Shown: positions 49,433 through 59,840, numbered from the stretch's first letter. The stretch is DNA of 64,000 nucleotides from BS750m-G62 sp964577175 (GCA_964577175.1 CAZNYC010000004.1:6307-70306), one strand, 5' to 3'. Made by a program: numbers and translations. Notes: generated by a model from the letters alone, not told the origin.

Positions 49433-52210
49433 CTACGCGCCCTGCGCGACGACCCGCCGCACCACTTTCCACGCCTCCATCGCCGCCAGCGGGATGACGC
49501 ACAGGCCCAGCGCCGTCGCCCACTGTCCGGCCGTCAGGTCCACGGTGTGGCACACGCCCTGGGCGGCGGGCACAAGGACGGCCGCCAGCAGGACGCCGGC
49601 CGAGAGCACGCACGCCCCGCCCAGGTACAGGTTCGTCAGCGGGTTGATCCGCCAGACGCTGCGCCGGAAACTCCGCGACGCCGGCGCCCGCACGAGTTCC
49701 GAGATCGCGAGCGTCACGAACGCCATCGTCCGCCCGACCTTCTCGCCGCCGTCCGCGAGGCCCAGCCAGAACGACAGGACGAGCGCCAGGCCGATGAAGA
49801 CGGCGTTGAAGGCGATGAACATCATGAGGCCGGGCGTCAGGATGCCCTCGGTCGTCCGCCGCGGCGGGCGGGCCATGATGTCCGGCTCGGGCGGGTCCAT
49901 CCCGAGGGCCAGCGCCGGCAGGCCGTCCGTCACCAGGTTGATCAGCAGAATCTGCACCGGCAGCAGCGGCGTGCCCAGGCCGATGAGCACGGGCACGAGG
50001 ACGGCCAGGATCTCGCCCAGGTTGCACGCCAGCAGATACGTGACGAACTTGCGGATGTTGTCGAAGATGACGCGGCCCTGGCGGACGGCCTCCACAATGG
50101 TGGCGAAGTTGTCGTCCGTCAGGACCACGTCGGCCGCGCTGCGCGCGACGTCCGTTCCCCCGCGGCCCATGGCGACGCCGACGTCCGCCTGCTGGAGGGC
50201 GGGGGCGTCGTTGACGCCGTCGCCGGTCATCGCCACCACCTGCCCCTCGCGCTGCAGGGCCCGGACGATCACCAGTTTCTGCTCCGGCCAGACCCGGGCG
50301 AAGACGCGAATCCGCCGGATACGGCCGGCCAGGTGCGACTCCTGCACCTCCGAGAGGGCCGGGCCCGTCAGGCACTCGTCGCCCTCGTCGAGCATCCCCA
50401 GGTTCCGGGCGATCGCTTCCGCCGTCCGCACGTTGTCGCCCGTGACCATGATGGTGCGGATGCCCGCGCCCGCCGCCGCGCGGAGGGCGCCGGCCGCCTC
50501 GGGACGGGCGGCGTCGCGCATTCCCACCAGGCCCACCAGGACGAGGTCCCCCTCGTCCGCCTCGCTCACCGTCCCCGCGCCGTCGAGGTCCTTGAAGGCG
50601 AACGCCAGGACGCGCAGGGCCTCGTCGGCCATGGCGTCGAGCGCCGTCTCGGCCCGGGCGCGGGCGGCCTCGTCGAGGGGGGCGGCCTCGCCGCCCGTCG
50701 CCAGGTGCCGGCTGCACAGCGGCAGCACCACGTCCGGGGCGCCCTTGACGAGCAGCCGCCGCCGGCTGTTGATCGTATGGACCGTGCTCATCCGTTTGCG
50801 GTCGGAGTCGAACGGCACCTCGTCCAGCCGCCCGTGCCGGGTGCGGAGCGCGGCGGCGTCGGCGTCCTCGCGGGCGGCGAAATCCAGCAGCGCCAGTTCC
50901 GTCGGGTCGCCCAGGCGCTCGGTCTCGCCGCCGGCCGTCTCGATGCGGGCATCGTTGCACAGGACCGCCACCTCCAGCAGCCGGTCCAGGGCGGGACGGG
51001 CGCGGCGGGTCTCCGCACCCGCCGCGCCGGATGCACTGGCGGTCGAGCCGCCAGTGGCACCCGCCGGGATCGGCCCGCCCTCGTCATCGGCGAGCCAGAC
51101 CGACGTGACGCCCATCCGGTTCTCGGTCAGCGTGCCGGTCTTGTCCGTGCAGATGGTGGTGGTGCAGCCGAGGGTCTCGACGGCGGGCAGTTCCCGCACG
51201 ATAGCCCGGTGGACGCTCATCCGCCGCACGCCCACCGCCAGGATAACCGTGACGATGGCGGGCAGGCCCTCCGGAATGGCCGCCACCGCCAGGCTGACCG
51301 CCGCCAGAAACATCTCGAACCATGGCATGCCGCGCACGACGCCCAGGACGAACGTCAAGGCGCAGATGCCGAGCGTGACGACGCCGAGCAGCCGTCCGAA
51401 CCGCGCCAGGCGCCGCTGGAGCGGCGTGGCGATTTCCTCGCCCGCCGCCAGCAGCCCGGCGATGCGGCCGATCTCGCGCGCCGCCCCCGTCGCGACCACG
51501 AGGCCCGTCCCCCGGCCGTAGGCGACCGTCGTCCCGGCGTAGGCCATGGAGGCGCGGGCGGCGAGGGCGGCGTCGGCCGCAACCGGCTCGGCGGTCTTCG
51601 CGACGGCCTCCGATTCGCCCGTCAGGCTCGACTCATCCGTGCGCAGGCTGTGGGCTTCCACGAGGCGCAGGTCCGCCGCCACGTAGTCGCCCTCGCGGAG
51701 GACCACGAGGTCGCCCGGCACGACGGCCTCGCTGCTGACGCGTGCGGCCGCGCCGCCGCGCACGACCTCGCAGTCCGGCACGGTCATCCGCTTCAGGGCC
51801 GCAAGGGCCCGCCCCGCCCGTTTCTCCTGCGACGCCCCGAGCAGGGCGTTCAGCAGGAGGATGGCGGCGATGGCGACGGCGTCGGTCACCTCCCCCAGGG
51901 CCAGCGACACCAGCGCCGCCCCCACCAGCACCAGGACCAGGAAGTCCTTGAACTGCCTGGCGAACATGCCGAGGAAGGTCTGCGGCTTCTCCATGGGGAG
52001 GGCGTTCGGGCCGTAACGGGCAAGACGCGCCGCGGCCTCCTCCGCCGACAGGCCGCGCTCCGGGTCCGTCCCGAGCGCCTCGGCGACCGCGGGCGCGGGC
52101 AGGGCGTGCCAGTCAGGCGCCGACTGGCCAACCGCGGGCGACGGGCCGGACGGATCGGCGGGTGCGGCGCCGTCGGTCTCTTCGGATGGGTTGGGGGGCG
52201 ATTCGCTCAC
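49433..52210 (-). CDS. P-type cation-transporting ATPase (P2A calcium type)
   Basis: 925 residues. GTG at 52210 is used because GGAGAG precedes it. Motifs: actuator TDESSLTGESEAV, TM4 PEGLPAIVTV (IPEGLP), phosphorylation site CTDKTGTLTEN, nucleotide site VKGAPDVVL, hinge MTGDGVNDAPALQQADVG, and C-terminal TM5-10 with NLVTDGLPALALGMDPPEPD. This set matches SERCA-like calcium pumps. Shortly after the phosphorylation site the coding sequence contains an in-frame GC-rich palindromic insertion (51000-51062, giving STASASGAAGAETRRAR). It is read in the same direction as the CaCA exchanger gene downstream. Confidence 0.93.
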   Translation of the reverse strand: MSESPPNPSEETDGAAPADPSGPSPAVGQSAPDWHALPAPAVAEALGTDPERGLSAEEAAARLARYGPNALPMEKPQTFLGMFARQFKDFLVLVLVGAALVSLALGEVTDAVAIAAILLLNALLGASQEKRAGRALAALKRMTVPDCEVVRGGAAARVSSEAVVPGDLVVLREGDYVAADLRLVEAHSLRTDESSLTGESEAVAKTAEPVAADAALAARASMAYAGTTVAYGRGTGLVVATGAAREIGRIAGLLAAGEEIATPLQRRLARFGRLLGVVTLGICALTFVLGVVRGMPWFEMFLAAVSLAVAAIPEGLPAIVTVILAVGVRRMSVHRAIVRELPAVETLGCTTTICTDKTGTLTENRMGVTSVWLADDEGGPIPAGATGGSTASASGAAGAETRRARPALDRLLEVAVLCNDARIETAGGETERLGDPTELALLDFAAREDADAAALRTRHGRLDEVPFDSDRKRMSTVHTINSRRRLLVKGAPDVVLPLCSRHLATGGEAAPLDEAARARAETALDAMADEALRVLAFAFKDLDGAGTVSEADEGDLVLVGLVGMRDAARPEAAGALRAAAGAGIRTIMVTGDNVRTAEAIARNLGMLDEGDECLTGPALSEVQESHLAGRIRRIRVFARVWPEQKLVIVRALQREGQVVAMTGDGVNDAPALQQADVGVAMGRGGTDVARSAADVVLTDDNFATIVEAVRQGRVIFDNIRKFVTYLLACNLGEILAVLVPVLIGLGTPLLPVQILLINLVTDGLPALALGMDPPEPDIMARPPRRTTEGILTPGLMMFIAFNAVFIGLALVLSFWLGLADGGEKVGRTMAFVTLAISELVRAPASRSFRRSVWRINPLTNLYLGGACVLSAGVLLAAVLVPAAQGVCHTVDLTAGQWATALGLCVIPLAAMEAWKVVRRVVAQGA
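51000..51062. repeat. Palindromic repeats inserted in frame in the P-type ATPase gene
   Basis: 51000-51027 is a perfect member of the 28-nt palindrome family. 51034-51057 is a CACTGGCGG...CCGCCAGTG hairpin, followed by GCACC. The same two families stand side by side at 35175-35246. Both are otherwise intergenic in this window. The length (about 63 bases, 21 codons) keeps the reading frame, and it falls at the start of the nucleotide-binding domain, a region of variable length. Confidence 0.8.
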
Positions 52211-52294
52211 GCAGCCGTCTCTCCGTGCGACCGGCCTCGGGACGGCCACGTTGTACGCGGCGGGGCGGCGGTTTGCAACAAGATACGGGAGGGC

Positions 52295-52332
52295 GAATGC
52301 TCAATGTCCAATGCCAAATGCCAAATGCCCAA
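52295..52332. repeat. Short tandem AATGCCA-type repeat
   Basis: AATGCTC AATGTCC AATGCCA AATGCCA AATGCCC: five 7-base units with small changes. On the other strand it reads GGCATTTGGCATTTGGCATT. Confidence 0.7.
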
Positions 52333-52396
52333 GTAGGCCTGCGGCCTGTGTAAAACGGCGGGCGCACGTGCGTCGTCACGGCCGGGCGGGCAACGA

Positions 52397-52438
52397 TGTC
52401 ATTCTGAGGAGGCCTTCAGGCCGACGAAGAATCTCGCC
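52397..52438. repeat. TGTCATTCTGAGGAGGCC hairpin repeat, copy 1
   Basis: TGTCATTCTGAGGAGGCC, loop TTCA, then GGCCGACGAAGAATCTCGCC. A second copy at 58381-58422 is identical except for its 4-base loop (GAAA). Similar TGTCATTCTGAG...AAGAATCT repeats are known from many bacterial genomes. Confidence 0.85.
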
Positions 52439-52754
52439 GTGGCCGTTCGGTGTCTGGCACTTTATGGTTTGAAAGGTGCCTGAAACCTTTCCGCAGCCGC
52501 CCCTCCGGGGCTCTTGGGGCATTGGGCCGGACGTGATCCCCGCCCGTGCGGGCGGGGCTACTGGCAAGCGCTCCTGACGGGGCTTGGGCGAGGGGAAAGG
52601 GTCGAACGAAGCGCTCCGGTCAGCCTCGACTTTCGCGCTCGAGGCAACCTGGCCCATTTCCCGGCCGGGCCCCGCACAAGCGGCCCCAGCGCGGCGCGGG
52701 GTCCCGGGTTCCCGTTGAGCCGGCGACCGAAGGTCGCCGCGAACCGCAGATTGA

Positions 52755-52831
52755 GTGCGGCGGGTGCGGAGACCCGCCGCGCAACATTTCCGGCCCATAC
52801 GTACGGCCGGACAAGACCGGCCGTGGCACGT
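52755..52831. repeat. 28-nt palindrome and GGCCGG hairpin before the MoxR stop
   Basis: 52755-52782 is a 28-nt palindrome with one stem change (GTGCGG). 52803-52824 pairs ACGGCCGG with CCGGCCGT and continues GGCACGT, ending next to the MoxR stop codon at 52832. Confidence 0.75.
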
Positions 52832-54217
<1,386 letters not shown>

Positions 54218-54329
54218 GGAAGCCTCCTTGGGAAGGCAGGCATCAGGCAATCGGTATTCGGCATGAGGCAACGGCAACCTCAACAACCATATTCAGCCGC
54301 CGGGTTTGCCCGGTGCGTTCCACACGTCA

Positions 54330-54410
54330 CACGGCCGGACAAGACCGGCCGTGGCACGTGGTGCGCTGCGCCCGCCTTGCGCAGCGCGGCGGTGCGGAGA
54401 CCCGCCGCGC
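54330..54410. repeat. CACGGCCGG hairpin and shortened 28-nt palindrome
   Basis: 54330-54353 pairs CACGGCCGG with CCGGCCGTG and is followed by GCACGTG. 54384-54410 is a 28-nt palindrome that has lost one base (27 nt). Both lie between the DUF4159 stop and the MoxR start. Confidence 0.7.
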
Positions 54411-54428
54411 ACCTGTTCACGGTGCAGC

Positions 54429-55967
54429 CTAATGCGTCATGGCGTAGACGAGCACGTTGATGCCCAGGCGGAGGGCGTCGCCGCTCTCGACCCCGCGGGC
54501 GTACGGGTTCGGCGCCCCGGACCAGCCGTTCACCAGGCCGAACGGGCTATAGATGACCCGCAACTGGTTCTCCAGGCTGATGCCCTCCATCGCCGGCGCC
54601 TTCAGTCCCGGATGCTCGTGCAGCACAAGCGGCGTGTATTCCACCTGCCGGATCGGGAACACGCTGCCGTACACCGGATGGTCCGGTGCGATGCGCCGGA
54701 GCGACTTTTCGGGCAGAACCCGCTGGATTTCCCGCCGGAACGCCGTGTCGAACCCCTTCCGGCCGCAGCAGGCGTTGGCCATGAGCACGCCGCCCGCCGC
54801 CAGGTACCGCCTCAGGTTCGTCACCTCTTCGTCCGTCAGGCGGAACGCGTTGTGGCCGGTCATGTAGAGGATCGGGTGCGCGAAGGCGTCCACGCTCCGC
54901 AGGTCCACGTCTTCCTTCTTGAACTGGACCTCCACGGTGGTGTTCTCGGCCAGGTGCTTCAGGAGCGAGGCCAGGCTCGACGGCTGGGTATTCCAGTCGC
55001 CGTCGTGGACGATCTGGGCGATGACCAACTGGTCCCGCGTGGGCTCGCCCTTCTGGTGATACACGCGCTCGCTGGAGAGGAACCGGCCGAGTTCGTAGGT
55101 GGCCAAGCAGTAGGTGATGATGTTGGCGCCGAGTTTGCGCGCGTCGCCCGGCAGCACCCGCTTGCCGCGCTCGTGTGTGTGCCCGTCCCATCCGCAGGAG
55201 CAGTCGTATCCGCCCGTGTAGATGATGGCGGCCCGGCATCCGATGTCCACGGTCTCCAGAGGCGGGGCGTCCTGGTACCGGCCCTTGCCCTCCGCCTGGT
55301 ACTGGACCGTCGAGATCGGGTAGAACGACGAATACAGCGGATGGTCCGGTGCGATGGGGCCGAGCGGCCGGTTCGGGAACAGCCGTTTCGCCAGGTCGCG
55401 CAGCGCCGCGTCGAAGTCCTCGATGCCGCAGCAGGCGTCGGCCAGGATCGTCCCGCCGTCCATGCAGAACCGGCGGAGTTCGGGCAGGGCGGCGTCGGGC
55501 ACGGTGAAGGCGTCGTGCCCGGTGAAGTACAGGATCGGCAGTTCCGTGGGGTTGTACGAGAAGCGGCGGAGGTCGGCGTCCACCGGCCGGTACCGGACGT
55601 GCAACTGCTGGTTCGTCCACCGGAGGAGGTTCTTGATGTCGGCCGGGTCGGTCATCCAGTCGCGATAGGCGTACCGCTGGCCGTCCTGGACTTCCCACTT
55701 CACGTCGCCGAGGATGGTCTTGCCGACGAGCGAGGGCGGGCTGGGCTGCCGCTTCTTCTCGCTCCGCCGAAGCGGCGTGGCGGGCAGGGGCAGGGGCGGC
55801 AGCGATTCGCCGCCCGTCCGGCGCTGCGGTTTCGCCTTGGGCGGGGGGCCGCAGGTGCGGGGTTCGGCCAGCGCTTCGCCGAGCATCAGTTCCAGGCCCG
55901 CACCGCCGCCGGCGACGGTCGCAATCGAGCGAAACATGCCGCGGGTCAGGAAGTCACGCCGTTTCAT
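54429..55967 (-). CDS. Tandem DUF4159 protein with Tat-like leader
   Basis: 512 residues. ATG at 55967 follows GGAG; KRRDFLTRG begins a Tat-like signal. Two homologous DUF4159 domains follow, about residues 85-290 and 310-510. Each shows the same sequence marks: ILYFTGHDAF and ILYMTGHNAF; GGTILADACCGIEDFD and GGVLMANACCGRKGFD; IAPDHPLYSSFYPI and IAPDHPVYGSVFPI. The family is found with MoxR and von Willebrand proteins in planctomycetes and aerotolerance-type operons, function unknown. It lies upstream of the MoxR gene on the same strand. Confidence 0.85.
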   Translation of the reverse strand: MKRRDFLTRGMFRSIATVAGGGAGLELMLGEALAEPRTCGPPPKAKPQRRTGGESLPPLPLPATPLRRSEKKRQPSPPSLVGKTILGDVKWEVQDGQRYAYRDWMTDPADIKNLLRWTNQQLHVRYRPVDADLRRFSYNPTELPILYFTGHDAFTVPDAALPELRRFCMDGGTILADACCGIEDFDAALRDLAKRLFPNRPLGPIAPDHPLYSSFYPISTVQYQAEGKGRYQDAPPLETVDIGCRAAIIYTGGYDCSCGWDGHTHERGKRVLPGDARKLGANIITYCLATYELGRFLSSERVYHQKGEPTRDQLVIAQIVHDGDWNTQPSSLASLLKHLAENTTVEVQFKKEDVDLRSVDAFAHPILYMTGHNAFRLTDEEVTNLRRYLAAGGVLMANACCGRKGFDTAFRREIQRVLPEKSLRRIAPDHPVYGSVFPIRQVEYTPLVLHEHPGLKAPAMEGISLENQLRVIYSPFGLVNGWSGAPNPYARGVESGDALRLGINVLVYAMTH

Positions 55968-56470
55968 CGCTTGTCTCCACGAGATGGAATCGGGCGTTTC
56001 CGTGCCGCCAGGGTCGGTCCGTACTCCAACCGCCCCCTGGGCGTGCACATCGGCATCCGGACGGCGTTCAGGGCAGAAAAAGCCCCTCTCGGCCCCCTCC
56101 GTGCCACGTTATTATACTGCTATTCGGGACTTGCGTTGCCAAAAAAGCGGGCGGGCGCTCCGGACGCCGCCCAGCCTTTTGGCCGGTGCAGGAGTGAGGC
56201 CATTCTCTCGTTCGATGTTAACGCAGCGCAGGCAGCGAACCGCGGAGAACGCAGAAGACGACAGCGCAAAGACACGACGGCGAAAGGGCTTTGCTGTAGA
56301 CGAGGTCCCGCCTGACGAACCGCACGGATTGGCAAGCCATCCGTGGCACCTGCGTCCCGGTCGGCGCAAAAAATCGGAGCCGGGTCGGCCCCGCGCCGTC
56401 CCGGCTCCCTGCCCGACTGCCAACGTCTGCGAGTCAACCTCCTGCTTGCTGAGGGCGTGCAGCCACGCGG
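55968..56470. other. Intergenic region (503 bases)
   Basis: Between the FlgM-like stop and the DUF4159 start. Contains an AACCGCGGAGAACGCAGA-like motif near 56240 that resembles dispersed GCAGAGAACGCAGAG-type repeats, and a hairpin CACGGAT...ATCCGTG at 56323-56345 followed by GCACC. The segment 56105-56160 is AT-richer and may hold the DUF4159 promoter. No gene seen. Confidence 0.45.
56323..56350. repeat. CACGGATTGGC hairpin with GGCACC end
   Basis: CACGGATTGGC-aa-GCCATCCGTG, nearly perfect (one bulged T), followed by GCACC. Same family as the bioA-bioD hairpin at 41734. Confidence 0.6.
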
Positions 56471-56728
56471 CTACAGCCCGAGTTCCTCCAACAGCCGGCG
56501 GACCGTGCCATCGACCCGCTCCGGCGTTTCCAGTTCGCCCTGGGCGATCAGGTCACGCATCCGCTGCACCTTCTCGAAGCGGATGTCGGGCATCCGGCTG
56601 ATCTTGTCGAGGAGATGAAGCGTTCCGGCCGGGTCCGGCGGCTCGGCCATCGGCGGGGGCTGGACCTGACCGTACGTCAGGTCGCCCTGCACGTTCTGTT
56701 TCATCAGGTCGCGGTCATGAGTTGCCAT
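56471..56728 (-). CDS. flgM: FlgM-like anti-sigma-28 factor
   Basis: 85 residues. ATG at 56728 follows CAGGAG. The C-terminal half (ISRMPDIRFEKVQRMRDLIA, then GELETPERVDGTVRRLLEEL) matches the FlgM pattern: two helices that bind sigma-28, with the spacing and the I-PD-R--KV start typical of the family. The N-terminal half is polar and probably disordered. FlgM holds the flagellar sigma factor until export. No flagellar gene is next to it; a FliA-type sigma gene lies about 24 kb away at 31812-32624. The match is by short pattern, so moderate confidence. Confidence 0.65.
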   Translation of the reverse strand: MATHDRDLMKQNVQGDLTYGQVQPPPMAEPPDPAGTLHLLDKISRMPDIRFEKVQRMRDLIAQGELETPERVDGTVRRLLEELGL

Positions 56729-57026
56729 CGGATGCTCCTGCTGGTTGCAGCGGCGGCCAGGTTCGTCGAGGCGTGGGTCGGTTCGTCGTCGCCCGGTCGC
56801 ACCCCCTTGGCTGGTGCTTCCTGCGGCACCGATTGTCGCTTGTGCTTCACTTATGCTATCGTCCTCTGGAGGCCGGGTCTTGAGAAACGGGACGAGCGGG
56901 CCGGATTCCTCTAAGTCCTTGTTTTGTATTGGTTTACGTCCGTTTTGCGGCGTGCGCGTCGGAGGCATCAGGAGTTTTTTCGGATGCGATTCTCGTCCAA
57001 ATCCTTTGCCCGTTTTTCCAAGCCCC

Positions 57027-58343
57027 CTAGTTTAACATTTCGCCCGTTTCGACGCCGCCCGTGTCGACCCTATTCACCTCGCGATGGGCGTACGCGGCCG
57101 GGGCGGGCGCGTCGCCGCCCTCCGTCCCCCGGCCGAGGGCTTTGCGGACGGCTGACCAGAGGTCGCCGGCATCGAACGGACGGGCTGCGGCCCGCAGAAC
57201 GGGCACATCCCACGCCAGCAGCCGGACCGTCGCCAACGGGATGGCGCCCCAACGGTCCGCCTGGCCCACGAGCCGTCCTTGCCCGTCGGTGACGACGAGG
57301 CCGACGCCGAATTGCGCGAGCGGCACCCGGCCGTCCGGGGCCGCGCCCGGCACGCCCGCGGGCCAGCCCAGACGGTCCAGCCACGCGAGCGTCTCTCCCG
57401 TGACGGACGCCCCCCGGCGGGCCTCCAAGCGGACGGCCACCCTCGCGGGGGCGGAACCTTCCTGCCGGTACCGGACGGCGAGGTCGGCGGTGCCTTCGAC
57501 GGGCCCGCCGGGGGCCGAGGCCGTCCAGGCCGCCAGGTCCAGGCCCCGGACGGTCGCCGAGACCGTCGCCACGTCGGCGCCGGTGTCCGGCCAGTGCCAG
57601 TTCACGGTGACCTGTGCGGTGCCGCCGGGCCCGGCGGCGGGTTTGCCGAGACGGAGGGCCCGGCGGACGGCGTCGGCCGGCACGTCCTTCAGGTCGGCGT
57701 GGAGGCCCGCAAAGACGCCGCCCCCGTCCGTGGGGGCGAGACGCAGGCGGGCGAGCGGCCGGAAGGCCTCCGGGTCCGTTTCTCGGGTCGGGCGGTCCAT
57801 CCGGTCGGGGTCGAGCAGAAGGGCCTCCAGGCCTTCACCGCCCGGGAAGAGGGCCAGGCGCGTTTCGGCCTCCACCCGCAGCGGTTCCAGGTCCAGCGCC
57901 AGGGCCAGCCGCTGAACGTAAAGGTAATGGACGGGCAGGCCGGTGGTGACCTGCACGAGCCGCTGGTTGATCGCCGAGAGCGTGGCGGCGGGGTCGGGCC
58001 CGCCAAGGGCGAGGCGTCCTTCCGCCGCCTGGACGGTCCACGAGGTGCCGTCGGGGTTGCGGACGGCCTCGACGTCCTCCAGGTCCAAGGCCAGGCGGCC
58101 GCCGGCCGCCGACCATTCCAGGCGGACCGCGCGGGCGGCGGCCGTGTCGAGGCCCGTCGGTCGGGCACCGCGGACGGTGGCGTCGCATCGCAGACGGGAT
58201 TCGAGGGTGGCCTCGACCTGCCGCCCGTACGCTCCGCCGCCGAGATGCACGCCGTAGACGATCAGGCCCAGCGGCACGCCCAGCCCCCCGGCCATCGCCA
58301 GGGCAAACAGGACCCAGCGGACGTGTTGCTTGCGAAGGCGCAT
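57027..58343 (-). CDS. Membrane-anchored protein of unknown function
   Basis: 438 residues with one N-terminal TM helix (VLFALAMAGGLGVPLGLIVY) after a basic start, so it is a signal anchor or uncleaved leader. The rest is a long beta-rich region (VRLEWSAAGGRLALDLEDVE, AQVTVNWHWPDTGADVATVS, GTADLAVRYRQEGSAPARVA) that resembles AsmA-like or lipid-transfer proteins in general character, but no family motif is recognised. Upstream, 150 bases with a shared repeat and a 28-nt palindrome separate it from aroC on the same strand. Function unknown. Confidence 0.6.
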   Translation of the reverse strand: MRLRKQHVRWVLFALAMAGGLGVPLGLIVYGVHLGGGAYGRQVEATLESRLRCDATVRGARPTGLDTAAARAVRLEWSAAGGRLALDLEDVEAVRNPDGTSWTVQAAEGRLALGGPDPAATLSAINQRLVQVTTGLPVHYLYVQRLALALDLEPLRVEAETRLALFPGGEGLEALLLDPDRMDRPTRETDPEAFRPLARLRLAPTDGGGVFAGLHADLKDVPADAVRRALRLGKPAAGPGGTAQVTVNWHWPDTGADVATVSATVRGLDLAAWTASAPGGPVEGTADLAVRYRQEGSAPARVAVRLEARRGASVTGETLAWLDRLGWPAGVPGAAPDGRVPLAQFGVGLVVTDGQGRLVGQADRWGAIPLATVRLLAWDVPVLRAAARPFDAGDLWSAVRKALGRGTEGGDAPAPAAYAHREVNRVDTGGVETGEMLN

Positions 58344-58380
58344 GCGGTCTAGGGATCCCGGTGAGGGCGTCGTCCAGGAT

Positions 58381-58474
58381 TGTCATTCTGAGGAGGCCGA
58401 AAGGCCGACGAAGAATCTCGCCTTGGCTTGTGCCGTCTTGCCGTTCGCGCGGCGGATGCGGGGACCCGCCGCGC
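58381..58474. repeat. TGTCATTCTGAGGAGGCC repeat copy 2 and a 28-nt palindrome
   Basis: 58381-58422 matches 52397-52438 except for the loop (GAAA against TTCA). 58447-58474 is a 28-nt palindrome with a few stem changes (GGCGGATGCGGGGACCCGCC core). Together they fill the gap between aroC and the next gene. Confidence 0.8.
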
Positions 58475-58493
58475 ACAATGCAGCGGTGCGTTC

Positions 58494-59645
58494 CTACAGG
58501 TCCCGCGCCTTCCGGTGCCACGCCTCCTGTGCCGCACGCATCTGGGCGAGGGAATCGCCGCCGAACCGTTCGACCATCGCGCCGGCGAGTTCGGTGGCCA
58601 CTACCGCCTCGACGACGACGCTGGCCGCCGGCACGGCGCAGACGTCGCTCCGCTCGTAGGCGGCCTCCTCGGGCTGCCGGGTCGCCAGGTCCACGGACGC
58701 GAGCGGTGCCTTGAGCGTCGAAATCGGTTTCATGGCGGCCGAGAGGACGAGCGGGGCCCCGTTCGTCATGCCGCCCTCCAGCCCGCCGGCCCGGTTCGTG
58801 GGGCGGACGAACCCCGCCGACGGCCCGTCGCGCACGCTCTCGTCCAGCGCGATGGCGTCGTGCACCTGGCTGCCCGGCCGCTCGGCCACGCCGAAGCCGA
58901 GGCCGATCTCCACGCCCTTGATGGCCTGGATGCTCATGACGGCCCGCGCCAGGCGGCCGTCCAGTTTCCGCGTCCATTGCGTGTGGCTGCCCAGGCCGGG
59001 CGGCACGCCGGTCGCCATGCACCGGATGCGGCCGCCGAGCGTGTCGCCGGCGTCGCGGGCCTCGTCGATGGCGGCCGTCATGGCTGCGGAGGCGTCGGCG
59101 TCCGGGCAGTAGACCTCGCTCTCGTCGCGGAGGCGGACGCAGGCCTCCAGGTCGGCGGGCACGTCGTCCGGTGCCGCCGCGGGGCCGATGCGCGTGACCC
59201 AGGCGGCGACGCGGATGCCGAACTCCGCGAGGAGCGCCTTGGCCAGGCCGCCGGCGGCGACGCGGCCGGCCGTCTCGCGGGCGCTGGCCCGTTCCAGGAC
59301 GTTCCGCACATCCGGGTCGAGGTATTTCAGTGCCCCCGCCAGGTCGGCGTGGCCGGGCCGAGGACGGGTGACGGCCGGGGCCTCCTCCAGCCGCGAGTCG
59401 CGGTTCCGGACGAGCAGGGCGACGGGGCCGGGCATCGTCCGGCCGCCGCGGACGCCGGCCAGGACCTCGACCCGGTCGGACTCGATTCTCTGCCGGCCGC
59501 CGCGCCCGTAGCCGCCCTGGCGGCGGGCCAGGTCGGCGTCGATGCGGTCGGTGTCGACGGGCACGCCGGCCGGGAAGCCCTCGATGAGGGCCAGGATGGC
59601 CGGGCCGTGCGATTCGCCGGCGGTTCGGACTAGAAGATCGGCCAT
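58494..59645 (-). CDS. aroC: Chorismate synthase
   Basis: 383 residues; last step of the shikimate pathway, turning EPSP into chorismate with reduced FMN. Signatures: RTAGESHGPAILALIEGFPA, RRQGGYGRGGRQRIESD, RPRPGHADLAGALKY, RASARETAGRVAAGGLAKAL and PTNRAGGLEGGMTNGAPLVL. Full length, cytoplasmic. ATG at 59645. The DAHP synthase gene of the same pathway is at the other end of the window. purC lies upstream on the same strand, separated by about 195 bases of repeat-rich DNA. Confidence 0.97.
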   Translation of the reverse strand: MADLLVRTAGESHGPAILALIEGFPAGVPVDTDRIDADLARRQGGYGRGGRQRIESDRVEVLAGVRGGRTMPGPVALLVRNRDSRLEEAPAVTRPRPGHADLAGALKYLDPDVRNVLERASARETAGRVAAGGLAKALLAEFGIRVAAWVTRIGPAAAPDDVPADLEACVRLRDESEVYCPDADASAAMTAAIDEARDAGDTLGGRIRCMATGVPPGLGSHTQWTRKLDGRLARAVMSIQAIKGVEIGLGFGVAERPGSQVHDAIALDESVRDGPSAGFVRPTNRAGGLEGGMTNGAPLVLSAAMKPISTLKAPLASVDLATRQPEEAAYERSDVCAVPAASVVVEAVVATELAGAMVERFGGDSLAQMRAAQEAWHRKARDL

Positions 59646-59746
59646 GGGAGCCTCGTGGGCGGACGGGCCCGTTGCCGTTTGAGCCGGCCGAACGCCTGGG
59701 CGCGCGCCGTTTGAGCCGGCTGCGGAAGCAGCCGGGCATCGTCATC

Positions 59747-59837
59747 GGCGGTGGCACGTGCCACGGCGGACGTCGATGACCCGCCGCTCCCGCGGCGGGC
59801 TCGAAAGGCAGCCCGCTCGAACGGCGCAGCTCGAACG
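59747..59837. repeat. Composite repeat shared with 62838-62925 (copy 1)
   Basis: GTGGCACGTGCCAC (59751-59764), then GATGACCCGCCGC-tccc-GCGGCGGGCTCGAA (59775-59805) and CCCGCTCGAACGGC. The same order occurs at 62838-62925 with changes that keep the stems paired. It lies between purC and aroC. Confidence 0.65.
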
Positions 59838-59840
59838 CCC

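Larger units (their letters stand above)
52211..52831. other. Repeat-filled intergenic region (621 bases)
   Basis: Between the ATPase start and the MoxR stop. Contents in order: AATGCCA-type tandem motif (52295-52332), a hairpin repeat shared with 58381 (52397-52438), an unstructured stretch (52440-52740), a 28-nt palindrome (52755-52782) and a GGCCGG hairpin (52803-52824). No credible gene. The ATPase promoter should lie near its right-hand side but is not recognisable. Confidence 0.6.
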
